This document shows positions 15,101 through 27,400 of a stretch of DNA of 64,000 bases, piece after piece. The notes under the pieces are model-generated. The model saw nothing but the letters and a program-made list of their open reading frames with translations. It searched no databases and was not told where the DNA came from. Location: positions 3,955,612 to 4,019,611 of the forward strand of contig JACBWW010000040.1 in NCBI GenBank assembly GCA_020086605.1. Reading direction: 5' to 3'. Position numbers and translations under genes: made by a program. The stretch is from Lanius collurio (taxonomy: Eukaryota; Chordata; Aves; Passeriformes; Laniidae). Position 1 is the stretch's first letter. Each line of letters begins with the position of its first letter.

Positions 15101-17114
15101 TGGTGGGGATAAACTCTGGTGGCCTTCCTGGGGAAGGAGCTTCATCACAGGAAAGTGGGAAACAAGAATTGGCAGTAATTGATTTGTACAATTTACTGAC
15201 ACCCAACAGACCTGAACTATTTCTTGGTGGGCCTGGCCTGCACATGCAGTGCTGACTCTGCCATCTTCTCTCTCCTTGCCAGTCTGTGATGTCCAAGAAC
15301 TGTGTGAAGCTCCTCTGTGAAGATCCAGTTTTTGCAGAATATATCAAATGTATTCTGATGGATGAAAGGACCTTTCTTAACAACAACATTGTCTACACCT
15401 TTCTGACCCATTTTCTTCTCAAGGTACAGTCTTTTAGCAATAATTACTGTTCCAAGGAATGCACGCACTGATGCTGCTTCATTTTGGGATGCTGTTTTCA
15501 CAGTCTCAAATTTTTGTGGCTTTTAAAAAAATACTTTGTTTCCACAGGTGCAAGGGCAGGTATTTTCTGAAGCAAACTGTACCAACTTAATCAACACTCT
15601 AATTACAAACCTAATAAATCAGTATCAAAGCCTAGAATCTGACTTCAGCAACCAGCGAGTCGAAATTTCCAAAGCAAGCTCTACGTTAAATGGGGTGAGT
15701 CTTTTCTAACAAACATGAGCAGCGTTCAGGAGGCAGCTCATTTCCTACAGGAACTATTCAGTGCCCTGTGCCAGGTGTCAGGCACTCTGTGCCTCAGCTG
15801 GGCTCCCAGGAAGGGCATGGGAAGCTGGGAATATTAACCAAAGCAAAGTTATGCAAGTGCAGGAGCATTAATGGCAAACCCAGCAAGGTTTCGTGTCTCA
15901 GCACAGTACTGTCACCCCCAGGACAGGGCTGTGTAAGGTCAGCAGGGAGTGGGGAATTTCAGTGCTGTGAGCAGCTCCAGAATGGGATCTTTGGGCTGCT
16001 CAGAACATGACCAGCACCTCCTTATTGCACAGTCTCTGTGTGCAAGATTCACCAAATACCAGTTTAAAATAAGGCTGAAGTTTGTTTCTCTGTTTCCAGG
16101 ACCTCCGAGCACTTGCCTTGCTGCTTTCAGTGCACACTCCCAAACAGCTCAACTCAGCCCTGATTCCAACTCTACAAGAGCTTTTAAACAAATGTAGAGC
16201 TTGTCAACAACAGAGGAACTCATTACAAGAGCAAGAAGCCAAAGAAAGAAAAACTAAAGGTTTGGTGTCACTCTAATGCACCTTTTACAAACTTGTATCA
16301 AATTAATGTAATATTTTATCCCTGCAGGATGGGCCATTCCTTGGCTCCAGTTTCCAACAGCACACAAAAATATCATTTTTTTTATGCAGCTAAAATTCAT
16401 GAATGGCATGCAAGGAAATAAGTATTTATTGAAGGGCTGTGTTGAATGTGGAGAAGGGTGGGAATGTGAGCAGTGCCTGTTCCCTGAGCCAGTTGCCCTG
16501 TCCCTGCAGACGATGAAGGAGCCACTCCGGTGAAGAGGCGGCGGGTGAGCAGCGACGAGGAGCACACCGTGGACATCGGCGACATCAAAGCCGAGCCCCG
16601 CGAGGCGCTGACCCCCACCAGCACCTCGGACAACGAGACCAGGGACTCGTCCATCATCGACCCGGGCACGGAGCAGGACCCGCCCTCCCCCGAGAACAGT
16701 TCGGTCAAGGAGTACAGGATGGAAGTGCCCCCTTCGTTTTCCGAAGACGTGATGCTGGCCACGCGCGCGCAGCACGCGGAGGAGCAGCCGGGCAACGGGA
16801 AATTTGAAGAATGCAAAGAGTTTAAAGACCTGCAGACTTCCAAGGATTCCATGGGAGCAGAGGAGGACTCGGAGTTCCCTTCCACGTCCATTTCAGCGGT
16901 TTTATCCGACCTCGCAGACTTGCGGAGCTGCGATGGCCAAGCCTTACCATCCCAGGACCCCGAAACTAATTTATCAATCAGTTGTGGCCATTCCAGAGGA
17001 CTTTTTAGTCACATGCAGCAGCATGACATTTTAGACATCCTGTGCAGGACCATTGAGTCTACGATTCACGTGGTCACACGGATATCCGGGAAAGGAAACC
17101 AAGCTGCTTCTTGA
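121..17114 (+). CDS. USP34: USP34, C-terminal part (18 exons, 5'-incomplete)
   Basis: Ubiquitin-specific peptidase 34 removes ubiquitin from substrates and is reported to act in Wnt/axin signalling and DNA-damage responses. Coding exons: 121-169, 263-367, 490-534, 1554-1658, 3686-3833, 4817-5451, 6496-6653, 7475-7553, 9800-9926, 10285-10392, 11406-11510, 11634-11758, 13812-13935, 14619-14698, 15283-15423, 15548-15694, 16100-16259 and 16510-17114. They join in one frame through AG/GT sites with consistent phases and give 3,046 nt, about 1,014 codons plus stop. Recognised family segments include GFPFLFQHIRDGINIRQTCN, the FLLAHNYPRVRTSAAYLLVS junction and NMCLLPTMVEASKGKDDVYD. The USP catalytic domain lies upstream of this C-terminal third of a protein of about 3,500 residues; what is present is the mostly helical, repeat-like scaffold plus a disordered tail. 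Exon 121-169 begins with the last base of a split codon, so the gene continues to the left. No frameshift or in-frame stop was found, so it looks functional. The intron spaces contain no other gene that I can support. Confidence 0.95.
4817..5451 (+). CDS. USP34: USP34 large internal exon (635 nt)
   Basis: This is the longest internal USP34 exon in the window. It opens in phase 1 after TTTGAAG and closes at GGA before GTAAGT, encoding about 212 residues from SAAYLLVSLIPSNSF to HASQYPG. It is visibly more GC-rich than its neighbours, with many C-ending codons. It contains helical, hydrophobic segments such as VYNVLLGLLSRAKLYVDAAV and a poorly charged scaffold typical of USP34 C-terminal sequence. 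The composition also opens long antisense frames (4975-5469 minus), which are shadows. Confidence 0.93.
12358..12580. mobile_element. Short terminal-inverted-repeat element in USP34 intron
   Basis: The left end (from about 12358, GGTGGGATTCAGCTCACGTC) and the reverse complement of the right end (to about 12580, GGTGGGATTCACCTGACCTG) match over about 36 nt with few mismatches, continuing through ...TATCTAAAA on both sides. This gives a 223-bp unit with terminal inverted repeats and no coding capacity, the form of a non-autonomous DNA transposon (MITE). A target-site duplication is not clear. I cannot name the family. Confidence 0.6.
12593..12674. repeat. Foldback (hairpin) between the two TIR elements
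   Basis: The left arm 12593-12629 and right arm 12639-12674 are imperfect reverse complements (TGTATGGACAATCATTTGAA against TGTGTGGACAAAGCATCTTG), with a 9-nt loop. The right arm is also the left TIR of the 12624-12945 element, so three copies of one roughly 37-nt module occur within 350 bp in -, +, - orientation. Confidence 0.6.
12624..12945. mobile_element. Second terminal-inverted-repeat element (MITE-like)
   Basis: The left end GGTTACTTGCTGTCCGGTAA and the reverse complement of the right end (GGTTACTTACCCTACAGTAA) agree, and the match continues for about 55 nt through TTCTTC and CCCACACAGATTC-like sequence. The unit is about 322 bp and non-coding. It resembles old amniote MITE-type repeats. 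It abuts the unit at 12358-12580 and a foldback at 12593-12674, so the interval looks like a nested or tandem insertion cluster. Confidence 0.6.
16510..17114 (+). CDS. USP34: USP34 terminal coding exon (acidic, disordered tail)
   Basis: This exon starts after CCCTGCAG and ends at TGA 17112-17114. It encodes about 201 residues, low in hydrophobics and rich in Ser, Glu and Asp, so probably disordered. Near its start is a basic cluster, PVKRRRVSSDEE, which reads as a candidate nuclear localisation signal followed by acidic and serine residues that could be phosphorylated. The last 30 residues (HDILDILCRTIESTIHVVTR) are again more ordered and likely form a helix. The exon is GC-rich at its 5' half (CpGs around 16.54-16.8 kb), which produces long spurious antisense frames. 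Confidence 0.93.
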
Positions 17115-17720
17115 CATTAGATGGAGCATGTCTGCTTTTAAGTCTTTTTTTTTTTTTTTTTTTAAATCTTTCTTCCCCCCCCCAAAAATGCTGTTTGTAT
17201 AAGTTTTGCTTATTTCTGTTTTGTGCTTCAGTTTGTCCAGTGCTCTCTGCTTGAATGGCAAGATAGATTTATATGCTTACTTCTTGGTCAGGCAGAACTC
17301 AAGATTTTTTTTTTTTAAATTTTATTTTATTTTGCATCTACCGTACACTTTCTTAAAGGGCAATCAGATAATGGCTATGTTTTATGTAATTAAGAGTTCA
17401 CTGTAGTGGCTTTCATTTAATATGGCTGTCTGGGAGACAGGGCCTCTTGGCCCTGTATGATGTAATTTAAACTTATGGCATTTTTACTGTGTATAATATG
17501 GTGTCCTCTGTGCCAGTTTTGTACCTTATAATCGAGGCAGATTGCCTCAGATCGCTGTGGTTCTTATTATCAAAATTAAGTTTACTTGTATACTAAACAA
17601 CCACAAGAAATTTGATTCTGTAAAGAATCCTCTTTAGCTGTGGCCTGGCAGTATATATATGGTGCTTTATTTAACAGAATACCTGTGGAGGAAATAAAGC
17701 ACACTTGATGTAAAATTAAT
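17115..17720 (+). other. USP34: USP34 3'UTR with poly(A) signal
   Basis: The AT-rich 3'UTR begins after the stop codon and contains a T19-like run near 17.14-17.16 kb and a second T run near 17.31 kb. AATAAA at 17693-17698, followed by a T-rich stretch (TGTTTTATTTTTATTG from about 17720), is the best poly(A) signal. An ATTAAA further on at about 17766 could serve as an alternative. The exact cleavage site is inferred. Confidence 0.7.
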
Positions 17721-20700
17721 TGTTTTATTTTTATTGACATGATCAATTGCTATTCTGTGCACTTCATTAAACTGATTGTGATGACTTTTCATTTGTTTAT
17801 AATATGTTGCTTCAGTCTTTGGATTTCTCAGCAAAGAACTTCGTAAGTGAAACAGCAGCAGAGAGAAATGATGGTCAGAGGTTTTTTTGATGTAAATTTT
17901 GGTGCTTGTTTACTGTGCTTGCATGTCCAGCCACATGGTGGAGGGGGAATGGTGGTTGGTGTTGGAACATGAAGTGCTGTCAAAAGCCAGTGCAACTGGC
18001 ACCTCTTTTCCTTTATTTTAACATCTCTTACATCACTTTTCTCCTGCATCCGTTGCAGACTTCTTCTTTTTCCCCTCTGCTCTATCTGGCTCTGCTGCCT
18101 CACTTTTTGACAGCTTCTGCACCCCTGGAATGACTTTACCATCTCTCCCATCATATTTCCTCCTGTTATTTCTGAGTAATAATACCAGTTTCCTATGTGA
18201 CTTTTTGGACTGTCAATGCTACTTGTTTTAATATCTGATTAAACTCCATTTTCAGCTTCATTTTCCCGTTGCTCAGCTCATTTGTTTTTCTCTTGTCGTC
18301 ATCTACCTTGGTCTTTTTTCTTCCAAGTTCATTCCATCTACCATTCACTGCAGTTTTGCAGCACTTGCTTCTCCTCAACTCTGTGATGCTCTTGCTGCCT
18401 TTGAATTTACTCTCATTGGTTTTAACCTTCTGTAATTAATTCATGCTTCAAGTTTACAATTTATATTCCTGTTTATTTAGCGTTTTTATCCTGCATCTAC
18501 AGCCAGTGCCAACACAGGTAAGTGCTTAAGGTGGTCTCCTCATTACTCAGACATGAAATCATTATGGTTTTGTTCTCTTTGGCAATAATTTTATTACCTT
18601 GTCTGATTAGCTTTCCCCAGATTGTAACTCCAGAGGAATCATCAACAGCTTCTAGTGAAAACTCTACAATTAGAATTCATCTGTCAAGGAAAACATTGGC
18701 CTATGAATCAAAACCTGGGCTGCAGCAGCTGTTGGAACCCTTTGGGTGAGTAGTTTTGTTCATTAATTACCCTTTTTAGAACAGTGCAGCCGATTTGTTG
18801 GGATGTTGGCTGAGCAGGTGCCCTTTGCTGGCTGTTAGCATCTCCTGCAGGATGGGATCACCCCAGAGTTGTGGCATTCTGGCCCTTGGGGTGCTTATTT
18901 CTAGTTCATTTTCAAGCAGACCAACTATTAACAACAGTATGTGATAATTATTTCATAAAAGATACACAAATACTGCACCAGTGATCATGTCAGGATTACC
19001 AGAAATATGGTTACTCCTACTGCTCTTCCCTTACACTACCTCCTAATTTTCCTTTTGAGTATTCCTGCAATTTTTACAGATTTTTTTTTTGCAGTAGAGT
19101 TTTTTGAACAAAATCAAGCAGCACCTGCACAAACATGTCTTACTTTTCCAGAGCCTGTTTCCAGGCGTTTGTCCCATTTCCCTCACTTCCCCTGCTCTTT
19201 AAGTCCATATTTCTTCCATTCTGTTCCCCTTCTCTCACTTTAAATCAGTTTTCTGGATTGTATTCTTTTGCCTTCAAAAACCTTCCCTTATCCCACCTTT
19301 GAAAACCCTTTAACCCTAAACCCTTTAATCTTCCCCTGGCTTCCTCAGTCTCTTAAAGCTTTGATTTTCTTCCAGGCTTGATCCCACTTTCTCATTTATG
19401 ATTATTTATTTCTTCCTGAAAGTTCCATCTTCCATTTAACCCCCCTTTCATTATTAAGCTTTTAAATACCTTTTCCATGCACAGTCAGCCTCTCCTCTGG
19501 CACTCAAACTGCTCCGAGCTGTAAAGAATTTTGGCCATAATCTTACAAATCACATTTTTCCTATTATTTTTCCCTTTGCCTTTCTCAGCTAATTAATCAC
19601 CTAACATTTTTTTTACTTTTTATTGGAAAGTCTAGGAGAAATTTTAGCACCAGTATTGGAGGGGCATGGGCCTGTTCCTCCTCATTTTCCAGGGGTTTTG
19701 GCAGCCCTCCCACCTGGAGCATGGACTGCAACACTGGAAGCACAAGTAAGTCCTGTCTTTTTTTAATACCAGGGATTGGCAATTGCTCCATTCCAGTGAG
19801 GGCAGGGAGACAGGAAACTTCAGAGGAGCAAACCTGCTTGTGACCCACAGATGGAAGGGGATTTCAGTCACGAGGGAAAAAGGGTGAGGCACAATTCCCA
19901 GAGTACTGGGGCTGCAATTTCACTGTTTGAAGAAACCTGGAATTGCATAGAACCACCTACTCTCAAGTATTAAATCGTTGCAAAATCTCTTCAACCATCT
20001 ACCCACAAACCTGCTGAAGCCTGCACTGTCTTAAACCTTAATTTCCCTTTGTCAACCATTACCCTAAATCATTTTTGTATTCAAAACATCAGGCTTTTCT
20101 TCCTTGAGTATTGAGGGGGGAAAAAAAAGGTAGCTAAATTTTGAGCATTCAGCGACAGATCCTAAAATCCAACATAACTGCAGAGGTTGTTCCCCACCCA
20201 GCACCCAGACACCTAAACAGCAGCAGTGCAACACCCAGGAACTGCTCTGTGCCTCTCCTGTCCCTGTGGGGTTTGTTCCCATTCCTACCACAGACCTCAC
20301 CTCAGTTCACAGGGCTTCTTAATAACTGACTGCAAGCTTTCCAGGAGCCCCTGGCCTGGAGCAAGGAGCAGCACCTCTGTCTCCTCTGGATGATAGAAGC
20401 TTTTTGGTTGCCAAGTGTTGGCATTCTGTAAAAATAAAATATATAGGACTTAACTTCTAAGAAACCTGATTTAGTGTGGCATTATCAGTTTATGGAGAAA
20501 GGCAGCTTGATGTAAAGTCACATTTTTATTGAGCCAAGTATGTTTTTCCAAAGGCAGCCTGCCCTGTTGTGGCCAGTTTGTTTCAGATTGTATATTTCAT
20601 TTGTACGCTTTATTTATGAAGCATTTGAGAACTACGTTATCCCTGCTCACCTCTAGATGGTTTAATTAGAAATTACAATTTGTTCCTGTCAAAATCCTCT

Positions 20701-21279
20701 TAACAGTTGTTCTCTTTGAGGTACAGCAGAGGGCTGTGAATCATTTCAGTGGAAGGTTTTATAGAGCTGCAGAAAGCAAGCACTTATTACTGTTTGTTTC
20801 TTCCTAAATAAATGTCACACTGAGGTCAAGTAAGGGAGTACAGTGCATGCAGACCTAGTAATTACATGACATTGTTAATTATCTTTCCTAAAACTGCAGC
20901 TGAAAAGAGTCTGCAGTGAAAAGCATCTAGCAAGAGGCTGTAAACGATACCCCCCATTTCTCGAAATGGATCAGCAGTTTTGTAATCCCTTTCAGCTCCC
21001 GTCTGCTGGGACCCGTCTCCTACAGGGATTTAATTTTGCCACTTGATACACTGAATAATAAGGAACTGGAAATGCTTCCTATTGATTGGTGTAGCTCACC
21101 TACCTCTGAGGGCAGGACTCATTGCAGCTGAATCACTGTCACTCGCTGAAGCTGCAGGCAAGCAGAGCAGAGATCACTGTCCCCAAGTAAAGCTGTTTAT
21201 GTACACTCTGACTTGCCTCTCATTCCCTAAAAACCCATAAATAGCGCTTAAACTATGTACAGTCTCATAGAAGTGGGTC
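17721..21279. other. Convergent intergenic spacer, no gene seen
   Basis: This 3.5-kb region lies between the USP34 and AHSA2 3' ends. Open frames here are short, unsupported by splice-linked neighbours and without recognisable domains. The plus strand is strongly pyrimidine-rich in two patches (about 18.0-18.4 kb and 19.0-19.6 kb). I see no RNA gene and no clear transposon. Confidence 0.6.
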
Positions 21280-21379
21280 TTTATTCTTCCCACAAATAAA
21301 TTATATATCTTTTCTTTTAGAAAACCAAATGTTAACAAAGTATAAAAGGTAATGCCCTAACAAAACTACAGTGCTGTCA
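21280..21379 (-). other. AHSA2: AHSA2 3'UTR with poly(A) signal
   Basis: TTTATT on the plus strand at 21280-21285 reads AATAAA on the minus strand, about 95 nt after the AHSA2 stop codon. This is a short, plausible 3'UTR. Additional downstream signals could extend it. Confidence 0.6.
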
Positions 21380-24373
21380 TCATTCCATGTTGTCTTTAGA
21401 CTGCTGCAGTAAAGTATGTATTTCTTCAAAATACTGCTTCTTCCAACATTGTCTTGTACTCTCTTCATGGGAGACGGGAACCCCTTTGCATTCCAGCTCC
21501 AGTTCTGACTGAGCCGCCAGGTCCTGGAAGTTCAAGGCCACTGTTGCATAATGTTCTGAGGGAAGAAAACAGGACCCTTCAGTGAAGTGCTTTTTAAAGA
21601 ATGACTCCTGTTGTTGTTGCTGATTCCCTCTCTGCTCCACCTGTCTGAGCCTCTTTTCACAGCGCTCTGGGCTGGGCTGTTCTCCGAAGGACACAGACCA
21701 AGGGACGTGTCCAGCTAAGGCTGTTCCCTGCCAGCTTTGGTCCTTCTCCCTGCAAAGGAACCCTCCAGTGAGAGGAAAAACTCACCATCAGGCCAGCTCC
21801 TACACCGCCACTTCAGGACAATTCTTTGGCTGGGGACCTGTGGGAGGATAAGAAGGTTCTTGTTAGCACAGGAGAGAATTCCCATTACAGTTCTCCCTGA
21901 AATGCAGGGAGAGGAGCATTATCTTATGGACTATTGGACACATGGATGTAAACAAGACCAAGGGTGGGGTTTGTTTTTGAAATAAACTCTTTTCCTGGAG
22001 GTCTCAGTATACTGCATTCCACTGTTATATTTTTGCTGTGGGAAAAGACCGGGAGTCATAGGTTACTGTATATAAAAATACTGATTTTCTTGCAGACTTT
22101 GAAACAAGGACAAGCCCAGTTTTCCCCACTGAAATTTGAAGTGTGACAGTGTGGTTGTGTGACACAACCCAGCCTGGCCCAGTGTACAAGTCAGGCACTC
22201 CTGCAGATGAAAATGATTTTTAGGACATTTCAAAAATGCAGCTGAGCTCTAATTATCAGGTTTCCTCTTCTATTTGCACCAGTGTTCAGTTGGGACAGGG
22301 TAATAACATTTGCCCTGAATAGAACAGAGCTCATTTCCCCAGTTAAAAAGGGATACAGATGTGGGAAATAAACCTTAGACCTGTTTTCTCCCTCCTCTTA
22401 GTTACAAAGGACTGTGCTGGGTTTTCTCCTCTCTGTGCAGTTCCTTAGGTGTGGTCAACCCCTGCTCTGTTGATGGGACAGAAAAAACCACACAACAAAA
22501 GAGCAACTGTTTGGCTTTGCAACAGAGGAACTGAAATATGCAGTAGAGAAGCTGAAATTCACAAATTTACACTGCTTTTTAGCTCAGAGAAGAAGCCACC
22601 ACCCTCTCCCCCTTTTTAAAGCAGCGTAGGAGCTTTTTACCAGTTCCGTGTATTCACCGCTGACATGGCCCTCAAACATCTGAAGTTTGCCTCCTTTCTC
22701 TGCTTCAATCACAGCTGGGCACTTGGAAAACTTCTGTACCAACTAGCAAAAAAAGAACAGAGCACAAAATGCACCATGCTGGGAGACGAGGGAGGGTGCT
22801 GAAGGAATTAACACTGATACTCCTGGAAACACTGCTCGGGCTTTTTGATTTCACACAGCCTTGCTGGGGTGGTGGCAGGGGCCAGGGAGCTGCCACAATG
22901 AGACTGCAAGTGCTGACAAACTTGCACTGGTAAATACAGGCCAGCACAGACACAGACACAGCTGGCTGCTCCCAGACTGGGACAGGAGGGAAATGGAGCA
23001 GCAGCTTTAGGAAGGTGCAGAAGAGCTGCCAAGAGCCATTTCTGTTTCCCAGAGGTAGCCCTGGGATTGTAATTTACAGTTCCCCAACACCAGCGCAGAC
23101 TCTTGAAGGACACAAACCCCAAATTAGCAATTGTGTATTTCATACCCTATAAGCAACAGTATCATCACTGCCAGTAATTAATCTAATTAACCTGCAAGCT
23201 GTGGGTAACAGCAGTGCCAGTACTGGCTCCTGAGCAACACCTACATCAAACAGGAAAGCTTTTCGTAAGGACAGCACAAGGAAGCTGCACCCAAACCACA
23301 TAAACATGCAGCTTCACTTGGAGTACTTGGCTTTGTTAAGGACCAACCGACAAAAACAGGTCTAAGGCCACTTAGTAAACTCTCATCTAATGGAATCTCT
23401 GCTTGACACTGTGACTGTGACATGTTTATTACTTACACAATCCTTCAGCTGCATCAACATCCACATTCAGTTAAAATGCCTCCTGAAAGTATCACTTACT
23501 TCCTTCTTCGTGAAGATGCTGTAAATTTCATCAGCTGGAGAGTTGAAGACTTCCCTCATCTGTATCCTCACTGTTGGAATTTTTACTCCAACCATATCCA
23601 GAGACTGTGGTGTTACAGCATCCTGCAAGGAAAAAAAAAAAACATTCACAGGAATGAGTGTGATATCTTAAAACATTCTGGCAAGGCAGGACTGTTGTCA
23701 CCTGCACATTCTCAAACAGAGAGTGTGAATACATGGTAATTATACAGTGTACTTCTGTATTTCCTCAGCAGGATTATTAATCAGGAGTCTCTAAATCCAG
23801 TGAAGAAACCTGAAGCCAACATACCTGCATTGTGCTCCCACTTGGTTTTCGCTCTGTGGCCAGTTCCTGACCAACAGGAGCTTTTGTTGGCAGAATCATT
23901 CCCAAGGTGAACTCTGCAAGGAAGAAAAGCACTTTTCAGTGTGAAATTGAGCTGTTCAACCCCCCTGACATTTACATACACAGTGAAGATCACCAAAACC
24001 CTGGGGAATGGGTAAAACTGCAGTAGCACTGAATAAAACTCCAGTTTCCCTTTATGTTTCCATTAGGAACAGACCTAAGAGCAATTTCCCTTAAAAAGGC
24101 TTTTCCGAGGTACCTGACCCCAAATCAGTAACATCTGCACAGACTTCTGGCAGCACAGCAGATGTTCAGACCAAAGAGCAATAATACCCAAAGAAATTCT
24201 TCTAAGTTTGGCAGAAAACTGGAAGGAATCTAAATACAGAAAGAGAGCCATCCCTGTCAGAGGCTGTTTCCCTTTGAGTTTCCAGTGTTAAAGAATCTTT
24301 GGATGCCCTAAAAATCATACACAGTCATTTCTCAAGCCAAAAATTGCTGGATCGGATTTGGGGAAATTGCAGC

Positions 24374-24409
<36 letters not shown>

Positions 24410-27400
24410 TAATAATTTAACAAAGTAGTTCACAATCACAGAGATGCACCTGATAACAATTTGATTACCAAAAGTTGCAAATACATCAAGTCCAAATTTT
24501 ATACATATACACACACATCCTTTCTCATTTTAAAGGGACAGTTTCACAGGAATGAAAGCAACAAGGCTTAAAATCAGTTGAGAGCAAACATCTGCCTAGA
24601 AAATATTTTCAGAATTTTTTGAGCACACTTTACTAGCTGTAATTCACAAAAAAATAGCATAGTTAAAAAATAGAAAGGGAAATTTAAATTTGGTTCATCT
24701 CTGGTTTAGAAGAACAAGTGAGAATTTATAAATTTAGTAATAGTTTGGGATAATAAAACCTTAGATTCTCAAACGATTATGGCAAGCTTAAGGATGAGCA
24801 GAGAATACATTTGTAGAGCGAAAAACAGAACTAAAGACAGCATTTCAGAAATTCTAGGACATAAATAATTAATAACTAAAACAAAGGGACACAAAAATAA
24901 GGCAGCAGTTCAGGCAAGGAAGGCAGTCTTTTAAAATTAGGTAACAAAATAAATCCTAACAGTGGCCAATCCTGGTAGGGCCAGGCTGAGCCCTGGCAGG
25001 GCACACACCCAGCACAGCCTCAGTCACTGCAGAACCTTCTGGACACGGCCACATTTGAGAGCAAGAAAGATCCTGAGTGTCAGGACTCTCTTATTTCATC
25101 TCAGCTGGTGACACTTAAAAATAAAACCAGTACAAATCCAGGGATTTGTCAGTCTCTGACCAAGCTGTTCAGGAGAGGCGCCTGCACAGCAACACTCCCA
25201 AGGAGCTGATTAATTCATCTGCTTTAATTTACCTGTTTTAAGTGCTTTCAGGTAGTCCCTCAGGGCCTCTCTCACTTTGGTGGTTCCTTCAGTTCTCATC
25301 AGCTCCTTCAGGACATCACCTTCCCCTTTCTTCTTGCTAACATTTATCTAGAAACAGAATAATTACAGCATGTAAGAGACCCCAGTCAGGAGCCTTTTGG
25401 GTTCTGGCAAAAAAGGAAAGCATTTGGGCTTTGTTTACTATGCTCAGAGAACAGCTGCAATTTCATGATCTTGGGTTAGCCAACCTTTGCTAAAAGTAAG
25501 TCCTCTTAAGACATAAATAAATGTAGTACCTCCACTCAGTCCAGTTCATCAAGTATAGCCAAGAGCTGCTTCTCAGCAGAGGCTGAAGGGTGTGTGGAAG
25601 CCCAGCATCAACCACTACCCAACCAACACAGGGACTCCTTAAGGTCTTAGGGCTGCGAGGGGTTTGCTGTGTTGGTTTGGGGTTTTTTTAAGACTACAAA
25701 GCACAGTTCTTTTCAAATTTGTAGTTAAAGTATCATCACAATAATTAGCAAAGCAAACTCTGCACATTCCTCACTGGAAAATTTGAGAACAGAACAAGGC
25801 ATTATTCCAAGTATAATCAACAAAAGCATGAAATAAACGATGCACATGTAATCATTCCATTTAATAATGGGGTATATCAAAATATGATGCCTAGATGTTG
25901 ATTAATGCTTTATTTAAGGATTGTAGACCTATATAGCCATACCAGTGTTGCACACCTACCTCTGTATCATCTACCTCATTTTCTTCTGACAGGTTAGGAA
26001 TTTCAACAGATCCCTTATGTTTCTCACCAGACTCTTTCACTGTACCTGTATTAACATAATGAATTCTTAAATGCATCATTAAAAACTATTTCCCCCACAG
26101 CAAGAGTTTTACACCTGGAACTCAGCAGTACAAAGGTGTTACCTGAAGGGAGTTGCCTCAAGGCTGATTTACAGGAACTGAACAGCAACCTGAGCCTTTC
26201 CTGGGAGCTGGGTTCCCTATCCAGGTGCACCAAGGGATGGACACAGACCCACCCGCTCCCTGCACTGCACTGCCCTGCAGTTGTCACCTGCTCTGGCACC
26301 TTTACAGCCTGTCACCAACACTGAACATGCATCTAAGGGTGAGCAGGGGAAAATCATCTCCTTCTCCCCTGAATGTGTCCGCTCTGGATGCAGCAGCTCC
26401 CTGGAATGCCAACCATGGCCTCTTTAATTGTGTGAAAGCTCCCACCACGCAGGCATGGCACCAGCAAACATACATGTGTGTAACAGAGACATACACAATT
26501 GACATTTTTTAAAATAAGAAATTCACATGCACATTTAGAGCATTTGATATTACTTTTAACCACTTTACAATCACTGTACACTGCAGAGAGACTCAGCAAG
26601 GACAGGAATTATGCTCAACTTCTGCATCCTTCAGGGCCAAGGCCCACCCCACTGAGCTGCCCCTGTGCTGCTCTGCCTCAGATCCCCACTGCAAAAATTG
26701 AATTTAAGGTCTGAGGCTTCTTTCATTACACTGCAGACTCTCTGCCTTTGCCTTGCAAAAGCATTTTGTTATTTAAATTAACTCACTAATTCGATCACGA
26801 TAAAATCTCCTCAGAAAGCAACAACAGAAATATGCAGCTCTGTCAGCTCAGTGTCAGAACATAAAAAACCCAACAAGATGCTTCATCAGCAAAACTCTCA
26901 ATTCCAAGAGCCCAGAGCTGAGCACGACTGCAGAAGGGGAATTATCATGAAGGCAGATGCATTATTTCTGGGGATTCCCACTTTCACAGGAGCTACCTAG
27001 ATCCCACATTCCTTAACATCACTTTCATTATTTAAATTACTTCCCTGAGCCCCTATGTGAACGTGAGGCACCGACAGAACCCAACTGGCTGAGATCTCAG
27101 TGAGGAACTCAAACAAATGCCCAGGAGTTTCCTGGCAAGGAGAAGGGCTATTGGTAACACCAAGTGCAAAGATCCCTCCCCACTCGGGTCTGAGGCAATG
27201 AGGGATTGCACAACATGCAGAGTCTGTTAATCCACCACTACACAACCACATCCACACAGGGACAGCTGAACTAGACCTTGGAGTCTCCCAGGAGAACCTG
27301 CCACTCAATAAAAAGCCATGGGAACTGGTTCATGCCATCCTTGAAACACTCCTGGGCCCACACAGCCACCTCAGTGTGCTCTTCCTTGCTCCCTTCCAAG

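Noticed and set aside
16254..16891. Two antisense open frames of 164-173 codons over the USP34 last exon
   Set aside because: Shadows of the CpG-rich coding sequence; no domain, no splice continuity.
18522..18749. 75-codon open frame in the convergent spacer
   Set aside because: Ends in a Ser/Thr-rich segment that looked exon-like, but it has no acceptor/donor pair linking to anything and no family I recognise.
19007..19243. 78-codon Phe/Pro/Ser-rich open frame
   Set aside because: Product of the pyrimidine-rich composition only.
21556..21694. Upstream extension of the last AHSA2 exon (open frame from 21694)
   Set aside because: The conserved sequence EHYATV begins exactly at the acceptor at 21555 and joins the exon 21837-21786 ending SWPD with the right phase. 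The Gln-rich extension is intron.
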